A stretch of 54,637 nt of DNA from Rachicladosporium sp. CCFEE 5018 (GCA_002077045.2 KZ111145.1:1684236-1738872), one strand, 5' to 3'; shown: positions 11,942 to 23,928, counted from the first letter of the stretch. The notes: generated by a model from the letters alone, not told the origin. Made by a program: numbers and translations.

Positions 11942-12906
11942 GTTGAGTGATGTGACGGTTGAATCCGGCTTATGATTGAATGATGGACGGAATAAGGATT
12001 GAATCTGCATGGTGTGAAGTCGATGATGGGACTTGGGTATACAGATATAATAACAATGGGCTCAGGTGCTTGTGAGAGATCTGCCTTACATGGCACTGTT
12101 GTACTCCTCCACTTGCCTGATCCTCGTGAGCAACGATCATCATCGCAGTATCCATCAATAGCTGCTATGGTAGCCTTAAGTACAGTGCAGTGCCTGCGAC
12201 GTTGTCCACAGGCGTTGATCCCTCGCTTCTCGACGGTAGCGGACTTCGTATCCGCCGGGAGGGAGGGTTGCGTCTCAAGATGCACAGGCGTTGAGTAAGG
12301 AGATTACTTCTACATTCTATCACGCGCAGCAGCTGGGTTTAAGCCCAGAAAAGTTGAAGTGCAAAAGACGTCTTTGCAACAGCAAGGTGACGTCCGCAGA
12401 TCAGCTTCTACCCCTGCCCTTAACGCCAAGGTGTTGTCTACTTGGCAACGGAGCTCAATGGCTTGTCGCCTTCCTTCCACAGACCTCGTCTCCGCTTCGC
12501 AATCAATCGCCGCCTCTCACCATCAACTTCGCAGCGTCGTAGCGGAGAACATGCGATACCACCTCTTGGCATCACGTCGTCCTCCCCTACCTCACGCGAT
12601 ATCGACGTCTGCAGCGGGGGAGATGCTTGCTCATCCACGTCTTGTCGTATCGCCAGTGTGCTATCTCTTGGCCTGACGGACCATGTCTTCATCAAGAAGG
12701 CACCATGGTGCTCGGCGCATGATGTGCTGCAGGCACGTCAAGCTACCGCAGGTCCCTCTTGCGCAACGCGCATCAAAACAAGCAGAGCCATGCTACATAT
12801 GCAGCCGTGAGCCGAACCTCTGCAAGGGCATAAGTACAGTGATCCGCATTGTTGTTTGCCGGTTGTAACCCATCTCATTTCTTGCTGTTATCGTCAATCG
12901 ACAGTC
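11942..12906. other. Intergenic, no gene seen
   Basis: Between the SET gene and the aminopeptidase gene, both plus strand. It holds the aminopeptidase promoter. Frames in 12290-12870 overlap each other in several phases and lack domain resemblance. Confidence 0.55.
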
Positions 12907-14660
12907 ATGAAGTACGCAACAGTTCTCGCGCTGGCTACAGCTGGTTTCGCGGCCGCAGCACCAGGTGGGCCGAAGAAAAGCTGGTCACCTAAGAAGGGCC
13001 ATCCAGGCGCATGGAAGCCAAAGGTGCGATGACACTGCGCGAAAGCTCCTTGCGCAGACGCTGTCAGTTGATAGCATCATGTTCCGAGGCCACAGTGGCC
13101 CACGAAGGTTCTGCCTCCGCCAGCACATCCCACATCGACTTCCTCTTCAGCAGGTTCGACAGCCACCGCGCTGCCGTACGTCGACTCTGCGGCACTGCAG
13201 GCGTCGATCTTGCAGTCGAATCTGGCGGACAAGTCTCAAGATCTGGAAGACATCGCCTACGCCACTGCAGGCCGCAACCGTGTGATGGGCTCGGAAGGTC
13301 ACAACAACACTGTGGCGTACCTCGTCGAGAGTATCGAAGCGCTCGGCGATTACTACACAGTGTACGCACAGCCATTCATCGCTCTGTACTCTGCGACAGC
13401 CGGCAATCTGACTGTCAACGACGTGCTGGCCGAGACCGCCACCTACGAGTACAGTCCAGGTGGCAGCATCACGGCAGAGCTTGTGACTGTAGCCAACCTT
13501 GGCTGCAATGCTACAGACTTCCCTGCTGGCGTCACTGACAAGATCGCGCTTGTGTCTAGGGGCACTTGCCCATTCGGTCAGAAGTCCGCATTGGCTGGAG
13601 CGGCCGGAGCGGCCGGTATCGTCATCTACGACAACATCAACGAGACTGTGTCTGGTGGTACCCTTGGTCCTCCACCGAGACCGGAAGGCGACTACGTGCC
13701 GTCAATCGCAGTATCTCAGGCGGTGGGCAAAGGCTGGGTCGCCTCTCTTGCTGCTGGTGAGACTCTGACAGGAGAGTTGCTGGTTGACAGTGATATTCGG
13801 AACCTTACTACGTGAGTGTTTCGACTTACCCAACTTCCATCGCACTTTGCTGACATCTATATAGATTCAACGTCATCGCCGAGTCCGTCGGCGGCAACAA
13901 GAACGCAACCCTCGTCATCGGCGCCCACTCCGACTCCGTCGCCGCCGGGCCAGGGATCAACGACGACGGTTCCGGTACTGTCGGGATCCTCGAAGTCGCC
14001 GAGCAGCTCTCCAAGTACAGCCTCACAAACTCTGTCCGCATCGCCTGGTGGTCTGGTGAAGAGTTCGGTCTCCTCGGCTCAAACTACTACACCTCCCAGC
14101 TCACCGATGCTGAGGTCGCTCAGATCCGGCTGTACCTCAACTTCGACATGATCGCTAGCCCGAACTACATCTACGCCATCTACGATGGTGATGGAAGTGC
14201 ATATAACATTTCGGGTCCGCCAGGCAGTGCTGAAGCGGAGTACTTTTTCGAAGACTTCTTCGAGAGCAAGGGCTTGAACAGCACGCCGACTGCATTCGAT
14301 GGGCGCAGCGACTACGGCGGTTTCCTCGACCGTGGTAGTGCAGCTGGTGGGCTATTCACAGGTGCCGAGGAGATCAAGACGGCGGAGCAGGCTGCCCTAT
14401 TTGGCGGTCAGGCTGGCGTTGCACTGGACTCGAACTATCATCAGGCTGGCGACAATGTCACAAACTTGAATTTCGAGGCGTTTGTCGTCAACACTCAGGC
14501 CATTGCTGCTGCTGTTGCGGAGTACGCTACTAGCTGGGACAGTCTGCCGGCGCCGAATGTGAATGTCACGAGGCGGAGCATTGAGAAGAGGGCGAGCGCC
14601 GGAAAGAGGAGTGCTGCGAGTGGATCGCTGGGAAAGTACTGCGCGCATGCGGTGTTGTAG
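12907..14660 (+). CDS. Secreted or vacuolar M28 zinc aminopeptidase with PA domain
   Basis: Removes N-terminal residues from peptides outside the cell or in the vacuole. Exons 12907-13023, 13096-13811 and 13865-14660 (introns 72 and 53 nt); 542 aa. The second intron is clear (GTGAGT...TAG). The first (13024-13095) is inferred: its donor GTGCGA is weak, but it joins the signal-peptide exon to the Pro/Ser/Thr linker in frame and removes a stop near 13072. Signal peptide MKYATVLALATAGFAAAAP; PA domain around 130-270; zinc and catalytic residues in GAHSDSV (His, Asp), GINDDGSG, WWSGEEFGLLGS (Glu-Glu), NFDMIASP and YHQAGD (His). Several N-x-T/S sites fit secretion. The likely borders for the acceptor are 13096 or a few bases downstream. 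Confidence 0.92.
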
Positions 14661-15006
14661 ACTTGTCAAAACCTGAGTACTGAGTTCAGTAACGACCTGA
14701 GGTGGAAGTGAGGAGATAGCTTCCAGTCCACTTAGCAAGAAATAAGATATCTCATCTCCACTGTACTGTTCCTCGTACTCGACATCATCCTTTCTCTTCT
14801 CCTTCATACCACAGTGTCCGGGCTTACTTGGTCTTCGTCTACTTATTACTGACCCGAGGACCGGCAACCTATCGGAGTATTGCTCGACATTCGACATTGT
14901 CTGCCGTCTACAGCGCATTGAGACTAGCATCCTGAGCCCCCGGCGCCTGTCCCATAGGCCCAGGTTATTGCAACACCAAAAACAACGCCAGAAACGGGAA
15001 AATGAA
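14661..15006. other. Intergenic between aminopeptidase and tRNA
   Basis: Holds the aminopeptidase 3' region. A long minus-strand open frame (14397-15383) crosses the peptidase exon, this gap and the tRNA; I regard it as chance. A TTTT run on the minus strand just after the tRNA is the expected Pol III stop. Confidence 0.6.
14999..15002 (-). terminator. RNA polymerase III T-run after tRNA-Gly
   Basis: Reading the minus strand, four T residues follow the tRNA discriminator base after four bases. Four Ts are enough for Pol III release in many fungi, although the run is short. Confidence 0.6.
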
Positions 15007-15092
15007 TGAATCGGCCGGGAATCGAACCCGGAGCACGCGCAGAATTGCTTGTCTGTTGGCAAGCGCGTATGATACCATTTCACCACCGAATC
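15007..15092 (-). tRNA. trnG-GCC: tRNA-Gly(GCC) with a 15-nt intron
   Basis: Minus-strand cloverleaf: acceptor arm GATTCGG with CCGATTC, D-stem GTGA/TCAT, anticodon stem CGCGC/GCGCG, anticodon loop starting TTGCCA (anticodon GCC), T-arm CCGGG-TTCGATT-CCCGG, discriminator A at 15007. Between the loop and the 3' anticodon stem lie 15 extra bases at the usual intron site after position 37. The acceptor arm has one T-T mismatch at pair 3:70; the other six pairs are good. A short Pol III T-run follows. The glycine GCC identity fits the general sequence of fungal tRNA-Gly. The mismatch leaves some chance of a decaying copy. Confidence 0.85.
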
Positions 15093-16725
15093 AGTGAGGT
15101 CTAGGGCTACGGAGGGAAATCCTGTGCCTTGTTGATATGAAGCAGGTTGGAAAGACCGTTTATATACCTTCTTTTCGTGGCGGACGTTGCTCTTTCGCAA
15201 GCGTTTGAGTGCCATGCGACAGCCGGAACACACAATGATGACCGAGAACCGTACGTAGAAGGGAGTGCCTCTCGGTGGGGTTTGGGTAAATCCGGCATGT
15301 GCGGCGGTAGTTCCTGCTTTACCCCACTTGGCAGTTGGCAGTCGAGCTGTAAGTCGATAAGCTGGTCCAAGGTGTGCTCTCACTGTTCATGGCTCCTTCT
15401 GCCCGTGATATAGGGTCTGGACACGCAGACCTACGGCAGAGTATCGATGGACGCAAGGCCATAGGGTCAAGGAGGTCACTGCGCGCTGGGCTATGCGATG
15501 ATGTCGCAGTCCGGCGATCTCTCGGACCCGACGGGCCAGATTAGGTAAGGACTGCGTACGTAGGCGATCTAGGCACAGTACCTCATAACCCTTTCTCTCA
15601 TCACCTTGAGCTTTTTCATCTTGCGCCGTGAGAGCTGTTCCCAGTCATAGTCGTACTGTCCAACACCACCATCCTGGCCATGGCGTAGCGATTCCGGTGA
15701 TGTGCGATACGCTCAAGGATTTCGAGTCCTCAAGCAAGCAACCATACACAACACAGTTCAGGCCCAGAACGTGCACTTGGCACTGTGTCTGGGGAGCTGC
15801 TGCAGTGTGCCATCTTTTAGGGGACGGATAGCTTAGAAGAGGTCCATTGAGATCGTTCATTTCCTGGAAAGCCACAAGTCAGGTCGGGAGTGTACGTCGG
15901 TCGGCCCTTCGTGCGAGCGTACCCGCCGAAGAATGCAGTATGGAGTCCGAGATACGTGCACTAGTAAGTCCAGAAGCGCCAGCGAGATCAACCAGATACT
16001 ACCCCGTATGGCAAAGGAAGATCCGTCAACCATGCTGTCTGCTTGACGCGTTCGCGACTTCCACGCGACTTTCACGTGCAGCTTTCAAGCACGGCCCCAA
16101 CTCCCGCCAGCCCCAAAAGTCAGATCCCAGAAACGCTACAACCCAACCCAGTACCGATCGTTTGTCCATCCTCCTCGCCTCCTCAAAGCTATATCTCGCA
16201 TACTAAATCCTTCACGCCAACCCTATACAGCAAAAGGTCCCAATCACTTCTGATTGGCTGACCTAAATTGAGACCACCTTCAGCTCTCGGCTCGAGTTCC
16301 ATCTTCGCAACAAGGCTATGTGGAATCTCAGGCTGCACCAGGGAACGAACGCGAGGCACCACCACAGGTGGCTACGACGCCGGCAGATGCAGGAGTGCAT
16401 ATGGTTGCCTCGTTTTTGCCTCGCCGTTCGCCACCTGCGCCAAGGAATGGCGACTTCACCTCATAACTGGCTGGAGTATCAGATGAGTCTTGAACACTGG
16501 GCATGACTGGGACGTGAGTAGAGATGAGTGCAATACGATGCTGTATGAAGAGATGCGATGCTCTTACGTCGACAGAAGCGACTGTAGATGGGGTATGCCG
16601 AAAAACTCAACCGAACGCCGCCCGCCTACTCTACCTTCATTCCCCGTCTTGTACTGTGTGTCCCGTAGTATGCGTGTGTCCCAGACTCCCAGCTATTCGT
16701 ATATCGTCGCAATCGGTGATTCTCA
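15093..16725. other. Intergenic, no gene seen
   Basis: 1.6 kb upstream of the tRNA and downstream of the NmrA-like gene. Small frames near 15628-16260 and 16268-16770 overlap in several phases and show no family features. Nothing else supportable was seen. Confidence 0.5.
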
Positions 16726-17845
16726 TCATTGCAAATCCCACTTCTCCACGAACCATTGAGCGAACCGCTTAGGCGTGATGTCAGGGAAGGCGGCATTCAT
16801 GTTCGGCTGCATAAAGTCGTATCGGCCCTCTGCAGTAGCTATGAGCGTCTGTAGTCGTATACCGCGGGGCCGATCGCCCTGAGCAGCAGCGACGGCAAGC
16901 TCGGCTCGGAGAGTTGCAGGATTGTGCATGACTGAGGGATTGAAGGTTTGTTCTGGCCGACATTAGCAAGACTCAAATGACTAGAACGTCTATGACACAC
17001 TCTTGAGATGTTGCGCGACTAGCACAAGATTCTGCACCGACAATCGCTCGCCACACATTCGAAGCTCAGGCGGCCAAGTCGGTAAGTCTATTGCTCTAGT
17101 GACGAAGCGGGCGACATCTTGGATCGCCGTCATACACATCATCACGGGCTGGCCCTCAGCAGTAAGAGCAGGCACTTGCGCTCTCATATTCGCGATGTCC
17201 AGAATGTAGTCACCCTCGCCAGAGAAGCCAGTGTTCAGTCCGACCAACGATCGAGCTAATCCACCCGGCTGAAAGCGCTCGTAGAAGATGCCACAGACGA
17301 AGACAGTCGACATGATGTTCTGTGCGTAGTGTTGGAGCCATCGAGTGGCATCTGATCGTCTTCGGTCGAGGGGGTCTCCAGCAGGTCGAAGACTTGGTAG
17401 ACCCTCGAACTCGGACGCAGCGAAGCGTCGCACGCGAGCTGCCACGGCGGCTCGAATGAGGTTGACTTGACTCGACCCGGTGACGGTAGAGATGACTGTG
17501 TCGATTCCCTTGAGAGCGAAGGTGAGCGACTGCGCATCGGTGTAGTCAACGACGGAGATCTGGAAACCTCGAGCGGCGAGGGCGGGTTGTTGCTATGATG
17601 CTGTCAGTCATCTCTTCGGTCAATCGTGTATAGACTTGAGCATTAGTCCGCCCGGATGGATTGTCAACCTGTTGCACCATAGCACCGTCGACGGCGTCGA
17701 TCTACGCAGCTGCGTCAGTTCCAGGGAGGTAACGTACCGATCGTGACAGCAGCATAACATGATGGCTGGTCTCGTCGTCAATGTAATGAGCGATCAGACG
17801 AGCGAGACCACCAGTACCAGCGACCGCTATACGCATCATCGACAT
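16726..17845 (-). CDS. NmrA-like / isoflavone-reductase-like NAD(P)-binding protein
   Basis: Atypical short-chain-dehydrogenase fold; members are redox sensors or reductases, and the substrate cannot be told. Exons 17845-17738, 17592-17001 and 16931-16726; 301 aa. Exon 1 carries the dinucleotide loop (RIAVAGTGGLARLIAHYI), then the beta-2 end LLSRS. Exon 2 continues with ARGFQISVVDYTDAQSLTFA and the family block GIDTVISTVTGSSQ, then ARVRRFAASEFEG. Exon 3 gives the C-terminal ITPKRFAQWFVEKW. Intron 1 is 145 nt (17737-17593); a 33-nt in-frame micro-exon inside it (IDAVDGAMVQQ) is possible but does not fit the family. Intron 2 (17000-16932, GTGTGT...CAG) is inferred from the need to link the two coding blocks. 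Start at 17845; 17839 is possible. Confidence 0.8.
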
Positions 17846-20028
17846 GTCTGGACTTTGTGTTTCTGTTTGACGGCGAGACAGTCTCATATTAACTGTATTG
17901 TGCGGACCCATATCCGTGCCGGTGCCTTTGCAACTCACCATCCCGTCTGCCTGATTGCTTTATTTCGGTCGCATGTACTGGCCGGCCGTGCACGTGTGGT
18001 CGGCAGGTAGAGACTGCAGATCAGGCAACTAGCCGGTCTCGAATGAGAGGGCCGTATCGAGGGTTCGTGAAGGTAGTCGCGCCGAACTTGCATCGTTACT
18101 GTGTGCCTTGATGATCTAACGGCTAGTCGATCAGGTTGTTGGTGTATGCAAGATGTGATCCTCACATACCAAGGCAGTCGGTGCGCAGAGCCGCAGCACC
18201 GTTGTCGAACGTTTGACAGGGCTAATATGGTGAGTAGTCTATGATCCTGTCGGAGCCGCCCAATCAGCGTCGCAAAGTACTCAGGAGCAGGCGGGATGTC
18301 TCGGTACTCGAAGCGTCGCGTGGGAGACTAGGATCCCGCGCAGCGGACCGTGAGGTGGAAAATTTTGCCGCTATTAGAAAGAGTTGTGTGAGTCAAGGGC
18401 TATCATACTGAACCAGCTTCTTGGACCCGGTGAGTGGATCGGTGTTGACTGTGTGCTTGAAGTATAAGAGGGCTATGCTGAGACCTTGGGGCCGATGTGT
18501 CTTGCGTGCGCGACCAAGTTCTGGAAAGGCGCAGAGAAGGGCTGAGATCTGACGCTCAATGAATGCGCACACTTGACCTTGATATTACAGTGATGGTGAC
18601 AGCTCCATGGGGCAGAGGGCCAAGATCTATGAGACAAAGCAGTAGATAGTGCATTCCGGCTTGCCCGCAACATGTTGGAGACGAGCATGCTCAAGCCGTC
18701 CTGCCTCTAGTCCATAGCAGCCTACGCCCGAACCGCAGACATTCGAAGCGCAAGTACGTCGCAGTAGTGACGGCTATGTCGAAGGATGGCGACTAGCGGA
18801 TGGCGAGTCCAATCACATTGCACGCCGGTCGAGTGTATAAGCTTGTCTAGCAAAGCGTAGTCTTCCGAGTCATGGAAACAGAGGCCACGGGATGACCACA
18901 CGAAGCCATGGCTGTTGCAGAAATGGAATCGCGTGTAATCCATCCGGTCCGTGAACCGCGTGGCTGCGAAAGCAAGCAGACGAGAGTGACATACGGCAAG
19001 AAAATGGGGCCAAACCTTATTTTTGCATACTTATAGGGTTCCCACAGCCCCACCAGTGGAGCCGGAATAGATGTCAAGTTAGCTCTCTAGACATTCGATA
19101 GCTTAGCTCCCCGCGGTGGCCGAGCGGTGAAGCCGCTACCTGCTCGAGCGGCATGATTTTCTCGCTGCGGAGTGAGCGGTGAGATCTGCAAACAAGCGTA
19201 TGGAAACTCCGAAGCTCGGCAGCACTAGGGTTACCGTGGGGGACTTGCGATCTCGAGATGCGAACCCGAGTGCTGGTGGGGTACCCAGTAGGTTGTATGT
19301 GTAGTGAACGGAGCTTGTCGACGTCGCTTGGTGCACACAAGTCGAACAATTGAAGTCGTACTGCCAATCATCTCCGCCTCGATAGTGAGGAGCCTGTGGT
19401 ATTGTGGGTATGACCATGCAAAGTGGACGCAGCTGCGTGGCCTCGCGGCCGCGCTCCGCAGACCATCATACCGGTGAGCACCCGCAGATGGAGAGCAATG
19501 AAGTGTCGTCAGCGATAGACCCGCGGCATCGGGTCGTAGGCATAGGGCTGCAGCGCACCGTCATGCATTCACCGTGCATCGCCAATGCGAGATTATGTTG
19601 CGCCATCGCTAGCTGGAGAGTTTGAGGGTCCAGGAGGTCACGGGCACTCGCGTGGAGGACGTGTTCGAGACCGTGGAAAGCCTCATTGGCCAAGCAGAAA
19701 AAGCTCACCTCACAGACGCTGTACGCCATCAAGGAAGATTGAAATGTGTTCTGACGATCCAGTCTCACCGTGGCTTTACGCCCTGCATCTGATGCTGGTG
19801 TTCTGGCAGAGACCATGTGATGGTAGGTCGACAAAAGTGAGAGTGTACTCCGTAGGCGGTCAAAGATGCACGCGCGACCGGGCCAATGCGTATCGATATC
19901 GAGGCTTGGCATGCCAGAACGCGTCTACAACATCGCGTCTCGGTCAACATAGACTACCAGCAGCCGACTCATTCCCATGGCTCAGTCACGCACCAGCATC
20001 ATATGGACAGTATTATAGATCTCAAGTA
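17846..20028. other. Long divergent intergenic region (2.2 kb), no gene seen
   Basis: Between the NmrA-like gene (minus) and the homeobox gene (plus). Open frames such as 19466-19912 (minus, 148 codons) and 19136-19417 (minus) have no family resemblance that I recognise. A tRNA-like A-box sequence at 19110-19127 lacks a matching B box. Probably regulatory sequence and a possible 5' leader or upstream exon of the homeobox gene. Confidence 0.45.
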
Positions 20029-21687
20029 ATGCCTCAGGACGTCCCCCAACCTGCCGCCGCTGCGACTGTAGGCTCGACATCGCCAGCTATGGACGACCTT
20101 CCATCGGGAAGACAGAAGAGGAAGAGGACAAGGTACACGAGCTATACATGAAGCTGTGCATGGGGACTTGGATAGTTGCTGACCATGCCGGACAGTCCTG
20201 AGGATCAGATCGCCCTCGAAGCGGCCTATCTACGTGATCCGAAGCCAGATAAAACAGCACGCCAAGAATTGGTGAAGCTGGTGGCCATGGGTGAGAAAGA
20301 AGTCCAGGTAAGTCCACAATGTCGTGCGGTCTTGATCTATACTGACAGACTCTAGATATGGTTTCAGAACCGACGGCAGAGCTCGAGACGGAAGAGGCGA
20401 CCACTGCTGCCCCACGAAGTCGCGCAGTATCATGCAGCTCGTGCAGGACAAATGTGTGAACATGGAGCATTGCACGAGCCCGACGCGAATCCCGAGAGTG
20501 ATGACAGTAATGCCACGATAGTAGACGATGGTATGACTCCGGTATGTCGCGACACTGCGACGGGAAAACATCGGGATGTCGTCGGGAGGAGCACTTTCAA
20601 GTCGCCCACTGAAGGCGGTGGTCTTCCGGCTGCTTCACAACCTCTGCGAAGAGCTAGCAGCATGTCTCAACTTCCGAGCAGCAGCTTCGTCGCAGTAACT
20701 ACTTCGAATGTCGGGTACTTCTCGAACAAGAGACGAGAGTCGGCCATGCATCAACACGATGATGGTCCTTCGCTGATCGCTAGTCGAGTATCCACAGCAC
20801 CGTCCGAGCGAATTCCGAAGAAGTCATCCTCTATTGTCCGGTTGGCGATGGACGCCGATGGCGCAGCACGCATCACGACAAAAGACGGATCGTCACCGTC
20901 GCCACCTCGACCGCTACAAGACACCACTCAGGCCACGCTAGATGTCTCGCAGGGCCCAGCTCTCAGTGTCTTGGACCTACGTAGCTTTACCAACTCATCG
21001 CAGTCTGTACGTCGCTCGATGAGTGGACGGTCGCGGGACTCGCGTGCCTGGGAGTTCTGGTGCGACAAGGACTCGCGAACGGAGATCGAAGACAGGTCAG
21101 CAGCAGACGAGTCTGGCTCGGCGTCAAACGCTATCGGTTTGATGCGAGCTACTTCGGGACGGTCTATCCTGGGGCCTCTGACCAGCAAGCGAGCTCTGGG
21201 CCTTCATCGGACCTCGTCTGCCAAAAGGGCTAGGTTGGAACAAGCACAACCGGGCTTGGCCCGCTCGAGTACGTCTGGTGGTAGACTGCAACAGGCACAG
21301 CATGAGGGTCCTTCGATCAGAGCGCCGAAGCTTCGCTACTCGCTCTCGAACGCTCAGATCATCATTCCGGGCAACGATTCTGACAAGGAGAATTGGTCAC
21401 CAGATCGCGCAGTGACGGCAACCTCGGAGGATCTAATGAAGCCCATCAGCAGAGGAGTGCTGTTTGACAAGCGCGGCGCTGTCAACGCGACTAAGAGCAC
21501 CCGGAAGCAGTCTCCGCTTAAGGGCAGACTTCAACGGACTGGCGATGATGAGAACGCCAATCCTGACGCTGATCCAGAGCTGGCTGCCTTCATGCGCAGC
21601 GATCGAAGGAGTCGCAGTATTTCTGGTGATGAGGAGTTGGACTGCGTGCAAGGACTGTTGTCGCTGAGTCAAGGCGCATGGCGATGA
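20029..21687 (+). CDS. Homeobox transcription factor, Yox1-like
   Basis: Nuclear DNA-binding factor. In yeasts, Yox1-type homeodomain proteins repress cell-cycle genes with Mcm1 or MBF; that role is not shown here. Exons 20029-20132, 20196-20307 and 20356-21687 (introns 63 and 48 nt), 515 aa. Homeodomain about residues 29-88: basic N-arm RQKRKRT, helices 1-2 in PEDQIALEAAYL and ARQELVKLVAMG, recognition helix KEVQ-IWFQNRRQSSRRKRR, whose exons meet exactly before IWFQN. The rest is Ser/Arg-rich and disordered, with a KEN-box-like SDKENWSP near 420 and a C-terminal CVQGLLSLSQGAWR. The start is uncertain: the frame stays open upstream with Tyr/Gln-rich residues, so an earlier exon may exist. Confidence 0.88.
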
Positions 21688-22136
21688 AACATATGTCTTT
21701 TCTCCTCTGTTGAACAGCGCCGTGAATCGACTTGCAAGGAGCTATGTATGAACACACGATATGCAATGCATCTGCGGGAGAGCGAGCAGCATGCGCTTCT
21801 TGTAGCGAGCATGCAGGTGAGCTGGTTCCCTGGCCGGCACAAAGTAAGTCCGCTCCGAAGGCTAGAAAAGCAACAGCAGACATGATCGATATCTCAATCT
21901 AGATCGGCACATCTCATTCGCGTCAGGAGTCTTGCGTGCGGGCACCGAAGATTGACAGCGATGCCGTAAGTCTGACTTCTTGTATGCTGTGCACACCGTA
22001 CAGCCTGCTGCTCCGTCTTCGATCGCATTCACCAACGCATCGTAGGTAGCAAACTTTCTTTCACTACCCTCCACCAAGAATGGCAGACACGAAGCAAATC
22101 GCTACGCGACACCATGAGCCTAGCTAATATTGCAAC
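21688..22136. other. Intergenic, no gene seen
   Basis: Between the homeobox and amine oxidase genes, both plus strand. It should hold the 3' end of the first and the promoter of the second. No further features seen. Confidence 0.55.
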
Positions 22137-23928
22137 ATGGAAGGCTTCCGTAACGTTCCTTTCATAGCAGCATCTGGTACATCCTGCATGCGACAAGACA
22201 CCGATCGTCGAAGAAGTTCGAGCAACCGAGAGCGTTCCGTCGTGATGTCTGACTCTGCAAGGCCGTCCATCAGCGTCGGTATCATAGGCGCTGGCTTCGC
22301 CGGGCTACGATGTGCGGACGTGCTGCTCCAACATGGCGTCAAAGTCACCATCTTCGAAGCTCGCGACCGGATCGGCGGCCGAGTCGCCCAAAGCAATGCG
22401 TTGGGTCATGTCGTAGATCTGTAGGTCAGCGCATTCTGCTTGAGGCGCCCTGTTGCCAGATCGTCATTGACATGGATGTAGTGGACCGAACTGGATCCAT
22501 GGCACAGACGACAACCCCATCATGAAGCTTGCTCAACAGACTGGCACGCAACTACATAGCTGGGACGAGGAGCATCAAGCCGTCTTCGATGCAGAAGGTC
22601 TGTCAGTCGATCCTGCTGAAGCTGCCGAGTTTACTCGCTTGATCTGGGATGATGGTCTGGTTGCAGCGGCGTTCAAGTATAGCAATGAGCATGGCTCGGA
22701 GATTCAGGCTTCGACGAGTCTGTACGACTTCTTTGTCGAGCGTGCAGGGCAGCTTTTCACTGACCTGGACACTGAAGCTGCAAGTCGGAAACGGGAAAGC
22801 TTCCTGCAGACGGCTAGTATGTGGGGCGCATACGTCGGATCTGCCACAGGCAAGCAAAGTCTGAGATTCTTCTGGCTCGAGGAGTGTATCGAGGGTGAGA
22901 ATCCATTCGTTGCCGGGACTTACACGAAGATCTTGGAGAGTGTTGCAGCGCCTGCTGTGAAGCGTGCGGAGATCCGGCTGGAGACGAGAGTCACCGGTGT
23001 GCGTTCGCGAGAAGGTGAGGGCATGAAGAAACCGATCATCGAGACAGCATCGGGAGAGCGATGTGAGTTCGATGAGGTGGTCGTCACATCTCCTCTGGGC
23101 TGGCTAAAGCGGAATACCGGCATATTCCATCCAGCACTTACGCCTCGATTAACGCAGGCGATCGACCACATTGGCTACGGCACATTAGATAAGGTCTACC
23201 TCACCTTCCCGGCTGCTTTCTGGCACGACTCGAAATCACTCATATCAAACTCGGACACGGCAGTCAACGGCGAGGTATCGATGGTCAACGGGCTAGACCC
23301 GCATCACACGACGCCCAACCTCCACGCTCCAATCTTACCGCTCCATCAACCTGCCAAGACCTCATCTGCTTCGAGCTACCCAGGCTTCGTCCACTACCTC
23401 CCTCCGACCTACGCCTCAGCTACGAATCCAGACTCTTGGGACCTGCAAGCGCTGAACCTCGCCGCATTGCCACCTCCGACAGCACACCCATCGCTCCTGT
23501 TCTACATCTACGGCGATTGCGCAACCCACATAGCCGACCTGTCCACACGACTTGACCCGCCAGCCCTCCAAGAAGCTCTCATTGACTTCTTCACACCCTA
23601 CATCGCCCTCCTGCCCAACTACAAGTCTGATTCCCCATCGTGCAAGCCCGTGGCAGCGCTTGCAACAGCCTGGGCAGCAGATGAACTAGCCGGGTATGGG
23701 AGCTACTCCAACTTCCAAGTCGGGCTGGAGGAAGGCGACAAGGATATCGAAGTCATGAGGACAGGGATGCCGGAGCGAGGTGTCTGGTTCGCTGGAGAGC
23801 ATACGGCGCCGTTTGTTGCGCTGGGGACGAGTACGGGTGCTTACTGGGCGGGCGAGGGTGTTGGGCACAGAATTTTGCAACGTCATGGACTTGGTGAAGC
23901 AGGAACGCTGGACGGGGACGCAATGTGA
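22137..23928 (+). CDS. FAD-dependent polyamine/amine oxidase
   Basis: Flavin amine oxidase that probably oxidises polyamines or related amines to aldehyde, amine and peroxide. Exon 1 22137-22420, intron 22421-22481 (61 nt), exon 2 22482-23928; 576 aa from the first ATG. FAD-binding Rossmann motif GIIGAGFAGLRCAD at 48-61 and EARDRIGGRV after it. The splice creates GHVVDLGPNWIHGTDDNP, the family's conserved second block; without it the frame breaks. The C-terminus has GVWFAGEHTAPFVALGTSTG, the second FAD contact. The 36 residues before Met37 are Arg/Ser-rich and not typical, so the ATG at 22245 (MSDSARPSIS) may be the true start. No signal peptide or clear C-terminal SKL is present. Confidence 0.92.

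Noticed and set aside
14397..15383. 328-codon minus-strand open frame
   Set aside because: It runs antisense over the M28 peptidase exon and straight through the tRNA-Gly, whose translation explains part of it. No family likeness.
19110..19180. tRNA-like sequence (GTGGCCGAGCGGT A-box and a possible anticodon stem)
   Set aside because: No GGTTCGA-type B box in range on the same strand and no paired acceptor arm.
19466..19912. 148-codon minus-strand frame in the long gap before the homeobox gene
   Set aside because: No recognisable domain, scattered Cys/His/Met, frames open on the opposite strand too. Kept as intergenic.
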